From Sophora flavescens (taxonomy: Eukaryota > Streptophyta > Magnoliopsida > Fabales > Fabaceae): a stretch of DNA of 64,000 nucleotides. Location: positions 286,250,397-286,314,396 of the forward strand of contig CM061062.1 in NCBI GenBank assembly GCA_030762895.1. The letters run 5' to 3'. Below the pieces are notes generated by a model, which had not been told where the DNA came from, searched no databases, and saw only the letters and a list, made by a program, of their open reading frames with translations. Numbering within the stretch: position 1 is the stretch's first letter; each line of letters starts with the position of its first letter. Positions 1 through 12,135 of this stretch are shown here, in pieces. A program made the position numbers and the translations under genes.

Positions 1-3000
1 CTCAACACCCTCTAGCATGCCTGCCTTTACCCTTGCTGTTGTAGCACTAGGGATGTTTTCCTGATAAACATAAGTTGACTCAATTTTTGATTATTAAAGA
101 TGGAAGGACAAAGAGAAAATGGTATGCATCCAATACATGTTTATAAAAAGTCCTAGCCAATGCATGACAACACAGGTTATTAATAAATTAATCAAATCCC
201 TTTCAAGTGTAATTCTTGTTGAAGGTAACAATATATCATCATTAATATTCCTCCTCCATTCTCCCAAAAATATTGAATGTAAGCCTAAAGCCAAACTATC
301 TCACCGATGAAAAGGCCGATCTTATAATATTGCACTGTAAGGAAAATTTAACCACCTACCTGTGGAACCTTGTTCTGTTTTCCATAAGCAGCAGTGCTCA
401 GAAAGGTCCAACAGTGAGGACCACCACTCTGCGAACCCAGTAGTTTCTTGGTATTATTGGCCATCCATGACACTGAATCAACACCTCGTACAAAAGCTCC
501 CTCAAAAGGAACTTCTGTGCTGCCTGAAAGGGGAAGAGGGTCCTCAAATGCTGCTAGAAGGGCCCATATTGAACTCAACTCCAACCTCTAACATAATGGA
601 CAACACAACAGAAACAAGAAACAGTATGAGATGAACCTTAATAGTAAATAAAGCTGAAATGAGCACTAGTTTATCAAATCAAATGAACTGAGCAGGGGAT
701 GTCCTGGGTTGACCTTCATTTGTTTTGCAATTAATGGTAATCCTGATGTCATAAGCAAGCGATTTGCACATTTTCCTGTTGGAGAACAGAGCAGTAGTTA
801 CTACACACACACATATATGGAAAAGAAATTTATTGAGAAAGAAGAGGATTACAAGAATAGGAGGACAAGATATTATCCACCAGAAGACAACAAAAAGATA
901 AAATTACAAAAAAAGGGCAAATAAAACTCAAGAAAAACAATGTGCAATGGCAACCTGATCTCTAACAGATCTGAAATGGCAACCCCATTAGACTGTGTGC
1001 CGAGCGCCAAGGAGAAGCCAAAAACCTCATTCTATCCCATAACATTAACAAAGACATTTGGGAATTTTCAATTTTTTTAAGAATTTGCATGATGGATAAG
1101 TTACTGAACTAGAATCCCTTTTTGTTTTGCTTGAACTTGTCCATTTTTCCACCAACAAGGATAAAAGAGTGTGGTCTCTTGATTGTTCGGGAGTCTATTC
1201 TTGCAAATATTTTTATCAATTCCAAATTAAATCTCCAAATAGAGAAAGGTTCCTTTTGGATAAACACATTTGGAAATCCAAAGCTCCCCCAAATGTTACG
1301 AAAGCGAAGACCTCTCACTGCCTAGTCCCCTAATATGTATGTGATGTGCTGTTCTAGTTTGGAAAATGGGACTTGTCTCTTTTTGCATTGTTCAGTTGCA
1401 AAATCTCTATGGAATAGGCATTTTGGCATCTTGAGAGAGAACCGGCTATGCCCTAGAGATTTGCATCAGTTTATTCTTATTGACTTTAGAGGATTTGCTT
1501 CCCTGAAGATGCTAAAACTCTTGGCAGTGTGTTGTGTCTGTTGTCCTTTGGTGCCTATGGTTGGAAAGGAATGCCAGAATTTTCAAGGGAACTTCTTCAT
1601 CTTTAGATAACATTTGGGATAGGGTCATTTTTTGGCTTGTTTGTGGTTTTCAGCGCCATGATTTCTTTATAGGCGTTTCCTTGATGATACACAGAGAGAT
1701 TGGCATGCCTTATTACATGACATAATATCTTAGCTCCTAAGTGTGGAGTTTGGGCTCGGTTGTGCTTTTTTTTGTTGGAACTTGCAGGCTATTCCTATAT
1801 TTATATCTCTGTAGTTTTTATGGTGGAGGATATCTTGTTCTCCTATCTTGTAATCCTCTTCCTTCTCAATGAATTTCTTTTTCTATAAAAGAATACATTT
1901 CTAAAGACATACACCTTGAAATATCTGAGCATTCCTCTCCAACCAGATTAGTTACTACAATATGACTCAAACCACATATCAAAATCTTACAACAAAAATC
2001 CAAGAGCAATATTTAAATCGGATGATTGTTAACGTAGGGTGCTCCAGGCTCATAACAATATCGAAGCCAAAACTGAATAAATTTTCAGATTATTATACAA
2101 TGTCAGAATAGCAATCTGAACAGATACCCAGACAAGAAAAATAACCATTAGGGTATTTTCTTTAGAGAAAGAATGAAGACTATATAAAAATAGTTGAAAT
2201 AATTGTAGCAAGAGAGCATATATATGCAAAGATATGCTTGAGATAGACATATTAGGTTACCAACCATTGTGTGCAATAACAATTGCATCGAACTTGCCAC
2301 AAGGTTTCCCATTTTCACTCAAGTGCCACATCCCATTGAATGGCTCGAGTTTACTGATCCAGCATTTTCTCATCACATTAACCATGTGAGTCTGCACTGA
2401 AGGTAAGATTCTTATCAGGCATGACTACATGTGAACGGCAGTGAAAACAAAAATCCTGAAATTATAACAGCCAAAACGGGGTTTAAAACAGACAAAGTTT
2501 ACCACTTTTGTAGAATGCAACAGAACATTTTCTTTGGTACTAGTCAAGTTTTTCCCTTTTAAGTCATGCCAATTTAACAACAACTCAACATCTCCAATCC
2601 CGCATCTATATCTCAGCAATGCATTTTACTTCTTAATTGTGATCAATTTCCCCACTAAGATGTGTTGTGACTTGTGATTATTAAGTGGCCATTTGATTTG
2701 TTTTCTATTATCATTTTCACTTGATATGTTTTTTCTAATTACAAAAATGTTACCTTATTTTCATTTTGTTTTTACCATTTCCTTTGCAAAAACTTGAAAA
2801 CAGGAAATATGGAAATTCATATCAACTGAAAATGAAAATGAAAGCAGGGAACAAAGCAAACGCTGCATAATTGAAAACATTGAATTAATGAATCGTGTAT
2901 TTAATCACCTCAGACAGTAATGAATCAGCAAGGAACCGCATTCCATTAGTAGCTATATATCTTGGAGTAGATGGCAGAAATGGCACAAAGTGACCACCAT

Positions 3001-4285
3001 TTTGAAGCTCTCCTATTGTACCCTGCCACTCTCTGACCAATCCCTTGTCCATCCAGGCATTAACCAGTTCAGCAAATCGAGAATCATTTACAGTAAAGAA
3101 TTGAGCCGCATGGTCAAATATCAATGGATGAGGATCAATAACCCTGGTTCCCATTCTTCCTCCTACCCCATGAACACCCTATAAACAATAACATGAACAA
3201 ACAAACAAACCCTTTGAGTTTAAAAAGGCTAAAGCAGTGATTGTGTTCCAAGTTATAACCTTTAGAGGTTTTAGAATAACGGGTATAAAAAAGTGAAATG
3301 AAAAAGGACAAAACTTAGGTAGTATTCTTCACATGCTTGTAGTGCTGTTTTTCAATAAAAATAAGACATGTATAAGTGCTTTTCTAAAGTGAGTCAAAGT
3401 GTATAATGAGAAAATAGAATAGTATCTACCATTTAGTTAAAGTGGGTTGAGAGCTCAAGGTACTTTAACTAATGCAGGCGGATACACTCTTAGGGTGCAT
3501 TAGGTAAACAACTTAATTAAGAGTTTATTCAATATGCTTTTTTCAAATAAGCTAAAAACAACTTATTTTCGCAAGTTTCTTTGACATACTTAATGAATTA
3601 AGCTAAGATAAGCTTATAGAAAGATCGTAAACTGTTTTCATAAACTATTTCCATAAATTTATTTTCATAAGCTATTATCGTAAGTTTAAATAAGCTCCTT
3701 CAAAGTCGGAACGCACTTTCTAACTTAACACTTTTGCTCACCAAGAGTGGGAAGCTTTGTCCATAAATTGTTACAAATGTTATATTTTCATTTTCATTCA
3801 TTGAAGTGTTACACATGTCTTCTAGTTATTTAGAAAAACAACATCACAAGCACCTACAAAACAGTAACTAAGTTTTGTACAATGAAAAACGGTGAAGTTA
3901 AAGGGAGAAAGAGAAGAAAACTGACAGTGTCGAATACGGTAGAGCGAACCCCACGTTTTTCCAAGAACATGGCGCAAATGAGACCGGAGATGCCTCCACC
4001 GATGATGGCAACAAGTGGGTCATCGGAGAATGGGGCAGTAAAGGTGACTTGTTCTTGGATGAAGGTTTTCTTAAGGGTTGATTTTCTTGAGGTTCCGTAT
4101 GATGGTTTCTTGCGGTTTTTGAAGGAATTCATAACCGTGGGGAATCTTTTGGTTTTGGATGCAGAGGTAGTAGTAGTCCCAGTTGGAGTTGTGAAAGCAA
4201 AGGGTAATACTTTCGAGGTCTTGAGGTTGAGAGGTTGGAGAAGAACCATGGTTGAGATTTGGATATTGGAATTTGAGTGCAACAC
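1..4285 (-). CDS. Plastid-targeted FAD/NAD(P)-binding oxidoreductase, renalase-like (partial, spliced)
   Basis: This is a split gene on the minus strand; its 3' end lies beyond the window. Coding exons I can place are 4285-3926, 3178-2909, about 2395-2265, 775-714, about 586-360 and 60-1 (continuing left). Junctions have GT/AG signals and keep frame, for example FDT|GVHG and VPQ|ENIP. The N-terminus is rich in S, T, K and R, like a chloroplast transit peptide. Next comes the Rossmann FAD motif VAIIGGGISGLICAMFLEKRG (exon 1, GxGxxG). Later blocks include CWISKLEPFNGMWHLSENG and SSIWALLAAFEDPLP. The order and sequence fit the plant family typified by Arabidopsis At3g04650; substrate is unknown. 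The start is the first Met of the open frame at 4285; a second Met 12 codons later is also possible. One intron carries a LINE fragment. The family call is secure; exact splice sites of the 2395 and 586 exons are approximate. Confidence 0.85.
1110..1890 (+). mobile_element. 5'-truncated, decayed LINE (RT zinc-binding domain and 3' tail)
   Basis: Two overlapping frames give fragments typical of the C-terminal zf-RVT region of plant LINEs: DKRVWSLDCSGVYSCKYFYQ and FIWKSKAPP-type blocks at 1140-1330, LFLHCSVAKSLWNRHFGI at about 1378-1430, and WCLWLERNARIFKGT at about 1545-1590. The frame changes repeatedly and there are stops, so it is dead. The end (1740-1890) has the usual T-rich LINE 3' tail with TTTCTTTTTCTATAAAAG. 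AAAGACAT occurs at 1050-1057 and 1903-1910 and could be a target duplication. It lies in an intron of the oxidoreductase gene, in antisense orientation. Confidence 0.75.
2689..2872. mobile_element. Possible MITE in an intron
   Basis: The left end (GGCCATTTGATTTGTTTTC followed by ATCATTTTCA) and the inverse of the right end (GTTTGCTTTGTTCCC followed by TTTCATTTTCA) form an imperfect inverted repeat about 180 bp apart. No clear target duplication was found, so this is weak. Confidence 0.35.
3494..3719. mobile_element. MITE-like element, GGGTGCRTT family
   Basis: It starts GGGTGCATTAGG, then has AACAACTTAATTAAG, and ends with AAATAAGCTC and GGAACGCAC. Its interior is rich in CATAAG/CTTATG words. 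The same architecture recurs at 27177-27750 and 51459-51735, so the three look like one family. It lies in the first intron of the oxidoreductase gene. Confidence 0.5.
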
Positions 4286-4309
4286 TTTGGTTCAGCTCAC
4301 CAGTCACCA

Positions 4310-4535
4310 CTGCTGTTGCTCACTGCAAAAACAAACACGGCATTTTTTTTTTATGTTCAAAAGTTTAGGTGAGTCGGGTTCAAAGAGTGTTAACAGATTA
4401 TCCATCAAAGAAATCCATACATCTATAGTGGAATTTGAACTCACATCTTATGGATTATGAGTCAAATCCTTATCAATTGGAACCAAACACAATATTTTAC
4501 CACTGGATAAAGCTCGTTTAAATGATAAAAAAAAA
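4310..4535. other. Upstream region of the oxidoreductase gene
   Basis: This short stretch just upstream of the first exon is the likely proximal promoter of the minus-strand gene. I see no convincing TATA box and no other feature. Confidence 0.3.
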
Positions 4536-4833
4536 GGTTAAAGTAATATTTTGGTCTTTAGATGTGATATGAAGTTTCGATTTGGTTCCTATACATAAAA
4601 ATTATTAAAATCGTTCCTTTATATACAAAAAAAAGTCTCTATCTGGTCCCTATACATTACCCGTTTGGTCCCTATACGAGCAAAAAATTATTAAATCAGT
4701 CCCTAAAATTTTGTATGGCAGGAACCAAATGGGGATGTTTTGTATGTATATGGATCATTTTAATAATTTTTTATGTATAGGGATTAAATCAAGAATTTGT
4801 GTCACGTATAGGGATCAAAGTATTACTTTAACC
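4536..4833. mobile_element. MITE with GGTTAAAGTAATA terminal inverted repeats
   Basis: The left end GGTTAAAGTAATATTTTGG is matched by the right end read in reverse, GGTTAAAGTAATACTTTGAT. The interior has paired GGTCCCTATAC / GTATAGGGATC words, so the whole 298 bp is near-palindromic. It is flanked by A-runs on both sides. No coding capacity. Confidence 0.75.
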
Positions 4834-4854
4834 AAAAAAATAATAATAATAACT

Positions 4855-5475
4855 ATTGAGTTGGTTCGTGAACTATTTGAAAATTTAAGTGAGTTCCCAA
4901 AAAAAAAATATTAATTGGGTCCCCAAACTTTTATAAAGTTTTCAATTGGGTTTTTGAACTAAAAAAAATTTAATTATGTCATTGAACTTATATAGAATTT
5001 TCAATTGTTAAGTTTGCTGATATGGAACATGACCTGGAATCCCTTGATTTGTATTTAGGGTTGCAAGAGACCGAAATGATGAACCAAAAGACCAATACAT
5101 TAACTTCAATTGATTCTCATCCATCTGAACAAATAGTTCATTCATTCATCAATCTATTAATGATGGTTGTTGGCTTGATAAACCAAATACCAACCTGTTT
5201 CAAGGTTCATCATCTACCCACATCGTTTATAGATGGCTGATATGGGTATACAACTTGGATGAAATTAGTAATATTACGTCTAATCCAACGAATCACTAAC
5301 GAATCTTCTAATCTAAGGATCTAATTGAAAATCTTATATATGTTTATAGATTCGATTAGAAACTTTGTTAGTTATGAGACCCAATTGAAAACTTTATAAA
5401 AGTTTAGGGACCAATTATAATTTTTTTTAGTTTTGGGATCTACTTGAAAATTCTCATTTTACATTTTTGTTAGTT
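4855..5475. mobile_element. MITE-like inverted-repeat element
   Basis: The block at about 4885-4965 (containing GGTCCCCAAACTTTTATAAAG) is repeated in reverse at about 5368-5450 (CTTTATAAAAGTTTAGGGACC). The arms flank about 400 bp without coding signal. Ends are not sharply defined and I did not fix a target duplication. Confidence 0.55.
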
Positions 5476-5479
5476 CAGA

Positions 5480-6378
5480 GTAACCTAATGATTTTCCATT
5501 CAAGTTTGTGCATGAATTTGTGTTTTTTTTTTAATTTAGAGTATTAATCATCACTCACTAACAGATTAACTACTAGTAACCAGGGAAGTTAATAATTTTT
5601 TTAATGACAATATCATTTAAATAATTCTTTAAGAATGATTTTTTCTTTTACATTTTATTTATTTAAAAAAAAAAACTTACTTCAACCATGAATTTCTATT
5701 TGATGGGAATATCATTTTAGTAGATGCTCACTGTGGAACTCTAAATTGATGAAGACGAATGATATGTTTGGATACATTATGGTTTGATTTTGGAAGTGCT
5801 TCTTCATGAAATTACCGTGAATAACTTTTGATTCTCAAACGTGATTCTTGATCATTTCTAACGTACATCTAAACATGCTAGAAGATTGAGGAAACCATAG
5901 GCGGTGCAAGCTTTAGAAAATCGCGTCGATTGAGGAAGTTGTTTGAAAATTTACTTGTGTACTTTTTTTATATTTGTTCATGAATCTGATGAGACATTGT
6001 TATGAAACTGTTATGAAGTTGCTATAAATTTATCTATGAATACTCTAGTGTATTATAAATTTGCTTATGAAGGTTTTTTTTAACACCAGTTGTGTTTTTC
6101 TTCAATTCCATGGTTTCTACTTTCTGGACAAATAAATATACTGATATACATACGTTAAGTGTATTATCTTTGTATTCTTTATGGATGATTTAGTACGGGT
6201 TGCATATTCAAAATTCGCAAAATCTAAATCAAAACAACATTAATTTGAACGTTAAACTACCCCAAATTCAATCCGAATCAATCTTAATTTCATCTATTAA
6301 TATAAATCAATTATTGTAAACTCACTTTAATCAAAACCAAAATAATCAAAACTCAATTTTACATACTACAATCCAAAC
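5480..6378. other. AT-rich intergenic DNA
   Basis: No coding signal, RNA gene or clear repeat structure was seen. It ends at the target duplication of the copia element. Confidence 0.5.
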
Positions 6379-6383
6379 ACACA

Positions 6384-6592
6384 TGTTGGAAAATCAGGAA
6401 AATATCCCTAATTTTATCCTCTTTGATTCTATTTGATTTTATCTTTATTATTTTGATTTTATTTTGTTTTATTTCCTTCCTTAATTATAGGAAGAGACTT
6501 GATTTGATTTGTTTTGTCTTTATTGTAATATCTCTATAAAAAAGACTCGTACTATGAATGAAATCATAACAATTATTCCACTGCCTTCTATA
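6384..6592 (+). repeat. Copia element, 5' LTR
   Basis: The 209-bp LTR begins TGTTGGAAAATC and matches 26886-27094 over its length with scattered substitutions. It holds the TCTCTATAAAAAAGACTCG TATA-like segment that would start the element transcript. Confidence 0.9.
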
Positions 6593-6605
6593 TCGTATCA
6601 GCAGC
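6593..6605 (+). promoter_or_regulatory. Decayed primer-binding site (tRNA-iMet type)
   Basis: TCGTATCAGCAGC directly follows the LTR and resembles TGGTATCAGAGC, the complement of the tRNA-iMet 3' end, with changes. Confidence 0.55.
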
Positions 6606-6633
6606 TTTAGGTTAGAGTTCTTTTCTCCCCTCC

Positions 6634-9600
6634 ATGGCGGCACGCCCAAACTCAATGAAGCACGCCCTTACAGGCGCTATTGAAAACAGCAGCATCGTGA
6701 CAAGAGGCGGCTCAGGCGGTGGCGGTGGCGGCCCAGGTAGCAGCAGCGTAGGTGCATGTGGTGAGAATCAAGCATTCCAAGCTAGCACCTCTGATCAAGA
6801 GAAGCAGTCTTCTTCAAGTTCGATTCCTTTCACTAAGGAACAAATAGATCAACTATACAAACTTCTTGAGTCTCAAACTCCTTCCTGCTCCATAGCCCAG
6901 AAATGTAACTTTGTTAAAACTACCCTTCTTAGTGTCAACCATACTTAGATTGTTGATTCAGGTGCTACTGATCATATGACAGGAGAGTCAAGTTTCTTTT
7001 CTTCATACAGTCCTTATGTAGGTAACCAGAAAATTAAAATTGCAGATGGCTCTCTATCAGCCATTGCAGGCAAAGGGTCCATTGTCCTGTCTCCAACAAT
7101 AACTCTCCAAGATGTCCTTCATGTCCCAAATTTGTCATGTAATCTTTTATCAGTCAGTAAATTAGCTCGGGATAAAAACTGTCAAACTAATTTCTTTCCT
7201 TCTCATTGTGTGTTTCAGGATTTGAACTCGGGGAGGATGATTGGCAGTGCTAAGGAGAATGGAGGACTCTATTACTTTGATGATGGACTTGGATCAAAAC
7301 AACAATCCCAACCAATAGGTTCCTGCTTTGAATCTAGTTTTATTTCTGATAACAATAATGATATTATGTTATGGCATTTACGATTAGGTCACCCGAGTTT
7401 TAGGTACCTAAAATATTTATTTCCAAAGTTATTTTGTAATAAAGACCATTCGTTATTTCACTGTGAAACTTACGAATTTGCAAAACACCATCGCTCTTTT
7501 TTTCCTATGCAATCTTATAAGCCAACAAAACCATTTTCTATTATTCACAGTGATGTTTGGGGTCCTAATAAGACAAGTATACTCTCCAATAAAAAAATGG
7601 TTCATTACTTTTATCGATGATCACACTAGACTTTGTTGGGTATACTTGTTAAAGGAAAAATCTGAGGCTGGCCAAGCTGTAATAAATTTCTTTAAAATGG
7701 TGTAGAATCAATTCCAAACAAATATTCAAGTCTTCAGAAGTGATAATGGAAAGGAATATTTTAATATGATTTCGGGGAATTTATTTCTTGAAAATGGGGT
7801 TGTGCATCAAAGTTTTTGTGCTAATACACCCCACCATAATGGGATTGCGGAGAGAAAGAATAGACATCTCCTAGAGGTGGCTAGAGCGTTACTCTTCGAA
7901 ACAAAAGTTCCAAAATACTTGTGGGGTGAAGCTGTTTTAACTGCAGCATATTTGATCAATCGTATGCCGTCCAAAGTTTTACAATTTCAAACTCCCCTTC
8001 ATATTTTTAAAGAGTGTTTTCCTATGGCTCGTCTTTTAGCCAATTTACCTTTAAAGATATTTGGTTCTACTATGTTTGTTCATGAACATAAGCATCTTGG
8101 GAAGCTAACACCACATTGCTATAAAATGTGTTTTTATTGGATACTCTCCAACCCAGAAGGGGTAAAAGTGTTTTGATCCAAAATCAAAAAGAATTTTTGT
8201 AACAACGGATGCCACTTTCTTTGAAAAACAACCTTTTTTTAAGGACATTCATCTTCAGGGGGGAATTCACATGAAGATTCTTTTGAAACCATTACTTTAT
8301 CTGAAAATTCACACAATTCTGAGACTGATACTACTGCACCAATAGCAAATGACCAAGATTCGTTATCTGGACCTACTCCCATCATGAGTAAGGCTCCTGT
8401 GGAATCCGGGTCTACATCTCTAAATCAAAACTCTGACAAACAATCCTTGGAAATTGATAATAATGAAGAACTAATCGAAATACCACAACATGATGATTCT
8501 TCTGAAGAAGAAATTGACAGGTTCAAGGATGGTGATCGAAGGTGTGGAAAGTTCTTTGTTTCAAAAAACCATAAGAAAAGGAATGAAGAATCAACTCTCC
8601 AGCAGGGTCATGAATCTGAATCGAGGGAAAATCCAATCAGTCAACCTGATACAGGTACGTCCCCGTCTGAACCTAATTGTCACAATGAATCAGTTGAGTT
8701 AGACATCCCCATAGCGCTTAGAAAATGTATTAGATCTTGTACTAAGCATCCTTGGTCTAAATTTATGTCATATTCAAATTTGTCTTCCTCTTTTACTTCA
8801 TTTACCTCACAGTTGTCTAGTACAGAAGTTCCAAAAAATGTACAGGAAGCTCTAAAAATTCCAAAGTGGAAGGAAGATGTTCTTGAGGAGATGAGAGCTC
8901 TTGAGAAGAACAACACTTGGAGTGTTATGACCTTACCAGCTGGAAAAAACACGGTGGGTTGCAAATGGGTCTTCACTGTGAAGTATAATTCAGATGGATC
9001 CGTAGAAAGGTACAAGGCACGCTTGGTGGCCAAGTGATTCACTCAGAATTATGGCATAGACTACTCGGAAACTTTTGCTCCTGTGGCAAAATTGAACATT
9101 GTCAAGATTCTCTTATCCCTTGCTGCCAACTTAGATTGGCCTTTGCACCAACTGGATGTGAAGAATGCATTCCTCAATGGTGACCTAGAAGAAGAGGTAT
9201 GCATGGATGGGCCTCCTGGATTTGAAGAAAAATTTGGGTCAAATGTGTGTAAATTGAAGAAGTCACTCTATGGGCTCATACAGTCCCCGAGAGTATGGTT
9301 CGAAAGATTCACCCAGTCCATGAAGAAACATGGATACAGTCAAGGACAAGTCGATCACACCCTATTCACAAAATTTTCTTCTGATGGGAAGATTGCTGCA
9401 CTAATTGTCTATGTTGATGACGTTGTTCTTACTGGGAATGATGTAATAGAGATGGGAAGGCTGAAGAAAAATTTGGCAGCAGAATTTAAGGTCAAGGGTT
9501 TGGAAGCATTGAGATATTTTCTTGGCATGGAGGTTGCTCAATCAAAAAAGGGAATTGTGGTTTCCCAACGAAAGTACATTATGGACCTTTTAAAGGAAAC

Positions 9601-9856
9601 TGGAATGAGTGGTTGCAGACCAGTCGATACCCCCATGGACCCAAATGTGAAACTTTGGGAGAAAAGAGATGATCCTGTTGATATTGGGAGATACCAGAAA
9701 TTAGTTGACAAGTTAATCTACCTGTCTCATACCAGACCTGATATTGCCTTTTCTGTGAGTGTTGTAAGCCAGTTTATGCACTCCCCATATGAAGAACATC
9801 TTGAGGCAGTCTGCAGAATTTTGAGGTACTTGAAGAGCAATTCTGGGAAAGGATTG
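6634..9856 (+). pseudogene. Copia gag-pol remnant: gag stub, protease, integrase, RT
   Basis: The first ORF (6634-6948, 104 aa) is a gag stub: a Gly-rich stretch and the FTKEQIDQLYKLLES segment normally just upstream of protease. The core capsid domain and zinc knuckle are absent. A TAG at about 6946 precedes protease VDSGATDHMTG. GAG-preintegrase (LWHLRLGHPS) and integrase follow, with D in HSDVWGP, D in RSDNGKEYF and E in GIAERKNRH. RT spans about 8850-9856, with KARLVAK then TGA at 9036, and YVDD at 9410-9421. Frame changes occur near 7615, 7700 and 8176. The frame is cut at 9856 by the gypsy element within the RT/RNase H connection. Confidence 0.9.
9852..9856. repeat. Target-site duplication GATTG (left copy)
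   Basis: GATTG flanks the gypsy element here and at 26428-26432. Confidence 0.9.
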
Positions 9857-11491
9857 TGTAACGCCCTTCGTTACATTAGTAACCCAATTTAATTTCCATA
9901 AAAATCCTTCAAAACATTTAATAAAAAAAAACACAAGTCATAAAATTTTTCTCAAATAACTAAGTAGGAAAGTACTTCATATTAAATAAAATAGTAAAAA
10001 AAAAATCCATGTAATGAATATAAATATAAATGAAAACCACAAGCCTCAATACCGAGTGTCTACTAACAAACCCAACGATAAATAAATAAATGTGTCTAGC
10101 CACATACGGCTCTTATTTAAGAAAATACTAACCAAACTAGAAAGAATAACTAATGGAATCCACTAAGTCTTCACGCCTCTTCAGTTTCAATGACGTCCTC
10201 CTCGTGCTCTGAAAATAATACTCATAATGAGATATAAAATCCCAGTGATCAACAATATAGTTTTAAAAAAATATTTTCCAAAAATAGAATTATTCTCAAC
10301 CGGCGAGGTAACCAGAAAAATTGTCCATGGTACCCGCTAATTTTCCAAAATAATATATATAAAAGAAAATACTTTTAATATCAATAATAATCTCATCTCA
10401 ATACATCACATTCCATATACCAGATAAATTCTAGTTTAATCCAAGCGGTCCGAAGACCTCCTAATTAAATTGGCCTCTTGCCGACATTCCATATATTCAC
10501 ACATCACACGACAATGGTGTCCCATTGCCCACCCCTACTCACGAGGAGTTTTTCGATGTCACCCTCCTGTCGGGGACATTTCCATTTTGATACCTCCCAT
10601 GTGCACATGGTGGTATTTCTCCTTTTTCGACACCTCAACCTGTGGCGGTGTTACTTTCGATACTCCTTTTTAGGTAGTATTACTTATTTTCAACATCCCA
10701 ATTATATGGGGATGTTACTTTCGATACCTCATTACGGTGGTATTACTTTTCGATACCCCTATCATAGGTGGTATTACGGCAAACATCATACAATTCATCA
10801 TAAGGCACAATTTCATGTCTCATACGTGTAACAATTCATTTACCAAAAATTAAATATTTGATCTTATCATGCATGTCTAATAAACTCACATGGCATAGCA
10901 TACACCAATAAGCACGTCATTCAACTAATTCAAATACCAATCATGTATTTCATGCCATCAGTAACAAGAATAAATACCCAATTTAATAATATTTTTTATT
11001 TTAATTCAAAACCCCTAAAAAAATTAGTTTATTAATAACATGCATCATTCAATTAAAATCTCTCAAAATCATAGGTAGATCGCTCAACACAACAAACACA
11101 TGTACCATGGAAAGGGTTAATAAAAGGTATTGTTGCTCACCTCTCGAAGACCTCCAAAGTGCTCTAAAAATTTTGTATGATGAAACTAATGTTTCTCTAA
11201 AAAAAATCTTCTTCCCCTCACTGCTACGATTGCACTGCCAAACAAGCGAAATGCGTCTAAAAAACCTCTTCCTTTCTGCAATGTATTGCGTCCTCTCAAA
11301 TACCCCCTGTATGGCGCATCACTCTAATTATGACAAGGTACTGCACACAGTGTGTGTGTGTGTATATATATATGTACTTTAGTTTATTAGTGAAACATAA
11401 CATAGGGTTTTTTAAATTATTTTTTTTTCTTTAGCCAAAAGCATGACTGCTTGGGCTTAACGCCCAAGTATCCTTCTTTTCTTTTCTTTTT

Positions 11492-11569
<78 letters not shown>

Positions 11570-11733
11570 GTATTCTTTATAATAGTTAATAAATTTCAAT
11601 AAATCATTATATCATCTCTTCTTTACACTAAATCTCCCATTTAAATTTTATTTGCACTATACTTTTTAATAACTTAATATTATTATTATTTATTTTATTC
11701 AAATTAATTATGCTAGAATTTTAGGTTGTTACA
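9857..11733 (-). repeat. Gypsy element, 3' LTR
   Basis: This 1877-bp LTR runs TGTAACGCCC to GTTGTTACA and matches 24562-26427 nearly throughout. Differences include a missing segment near 10610, simple-repeat lengths and scattered single bases. It contains paired short motifs of the form ...GGTGGTATTAC... at about 10600-10780 and a long (TA)n run. Confidence 0.92.
11497..11565. repeat. (TA)n microsatellite in the gypsy 3' LTR
   Basis: An uninterrupted TA run of about 65 bp. The other LTR has a shorter run at the equivalent place, so it has changed length since insertion. Confidence 0.95.
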
Positions 11734-11750
11734 TTTTCTCCCCTCCTTAA
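11734..11750 (-). promoter_or_regulatory. Gypsy polypurine tract
   Basis: Read on the minus strand this is AAGGAGGGGAGAAAA directly before the LTR, the expected plus-strand primer. Confidence 0.85.
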
Positions 11751-11832
11751 AGAATTTCGTCCCCGAAATTCGGCTCATACTCACGCACTTGTTTTAACAT
11801 GTGACATATTCAAACGTAAGGGTTACCGTATC

Positions 11833-12135
11833 TTAGATAATAAAATCTAGGTATTGACGCACGATGTCCTCCTCCATCTCCCAAGTGGCTTCCTCAGGAG
11901 TCAATCCGTCCCATAACACTTTCACCAATGGAATCGCCTTGTTCCTTAGAGTCTTAATGCTCTTGTCCAGGATTTGACTAGGCTTTGGCTCATAGATCAA
12001 AATATCCTTCAATTGTACAGACTTAGGAGCTATCACATGAGATTCATCAGGCACATATTTTCTGAGTTGCGACACATGGAAAACATCATGAAGGTTTGCC
12101 AACTGTGGCGGGAGAGCCCGGTTGGTAAGCAACAT
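11833..12135 (-). pseudogene. Gypsy pol C-terminus with chromodomain
   Basis: The 100-aa frame begins after a frameshift and contains [19 protein letters not shown], then YEPKPSQILDK and VKVLWDGLTPEEATWEME. These are the usual end of Tekay/Del integrase and its chromodomain, which in this family targets integration to marked chromatin. It overlaps the upstream frame by about 50 bp and would need a frame change to be read. Confidence 0.85.

Noticed and set aside
3882..4460. Plus-strand open frame of 192 codons
   Set aside because: It is the antisense of the oxidoreductase first exon, which has a clear FAD motif and splice donor on the minus strand.
11417..11599. Minus-strand open frame of alternating Tyr and Ile
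   Set aside because: It is a translated (TA)n microsatellite in an LTR.
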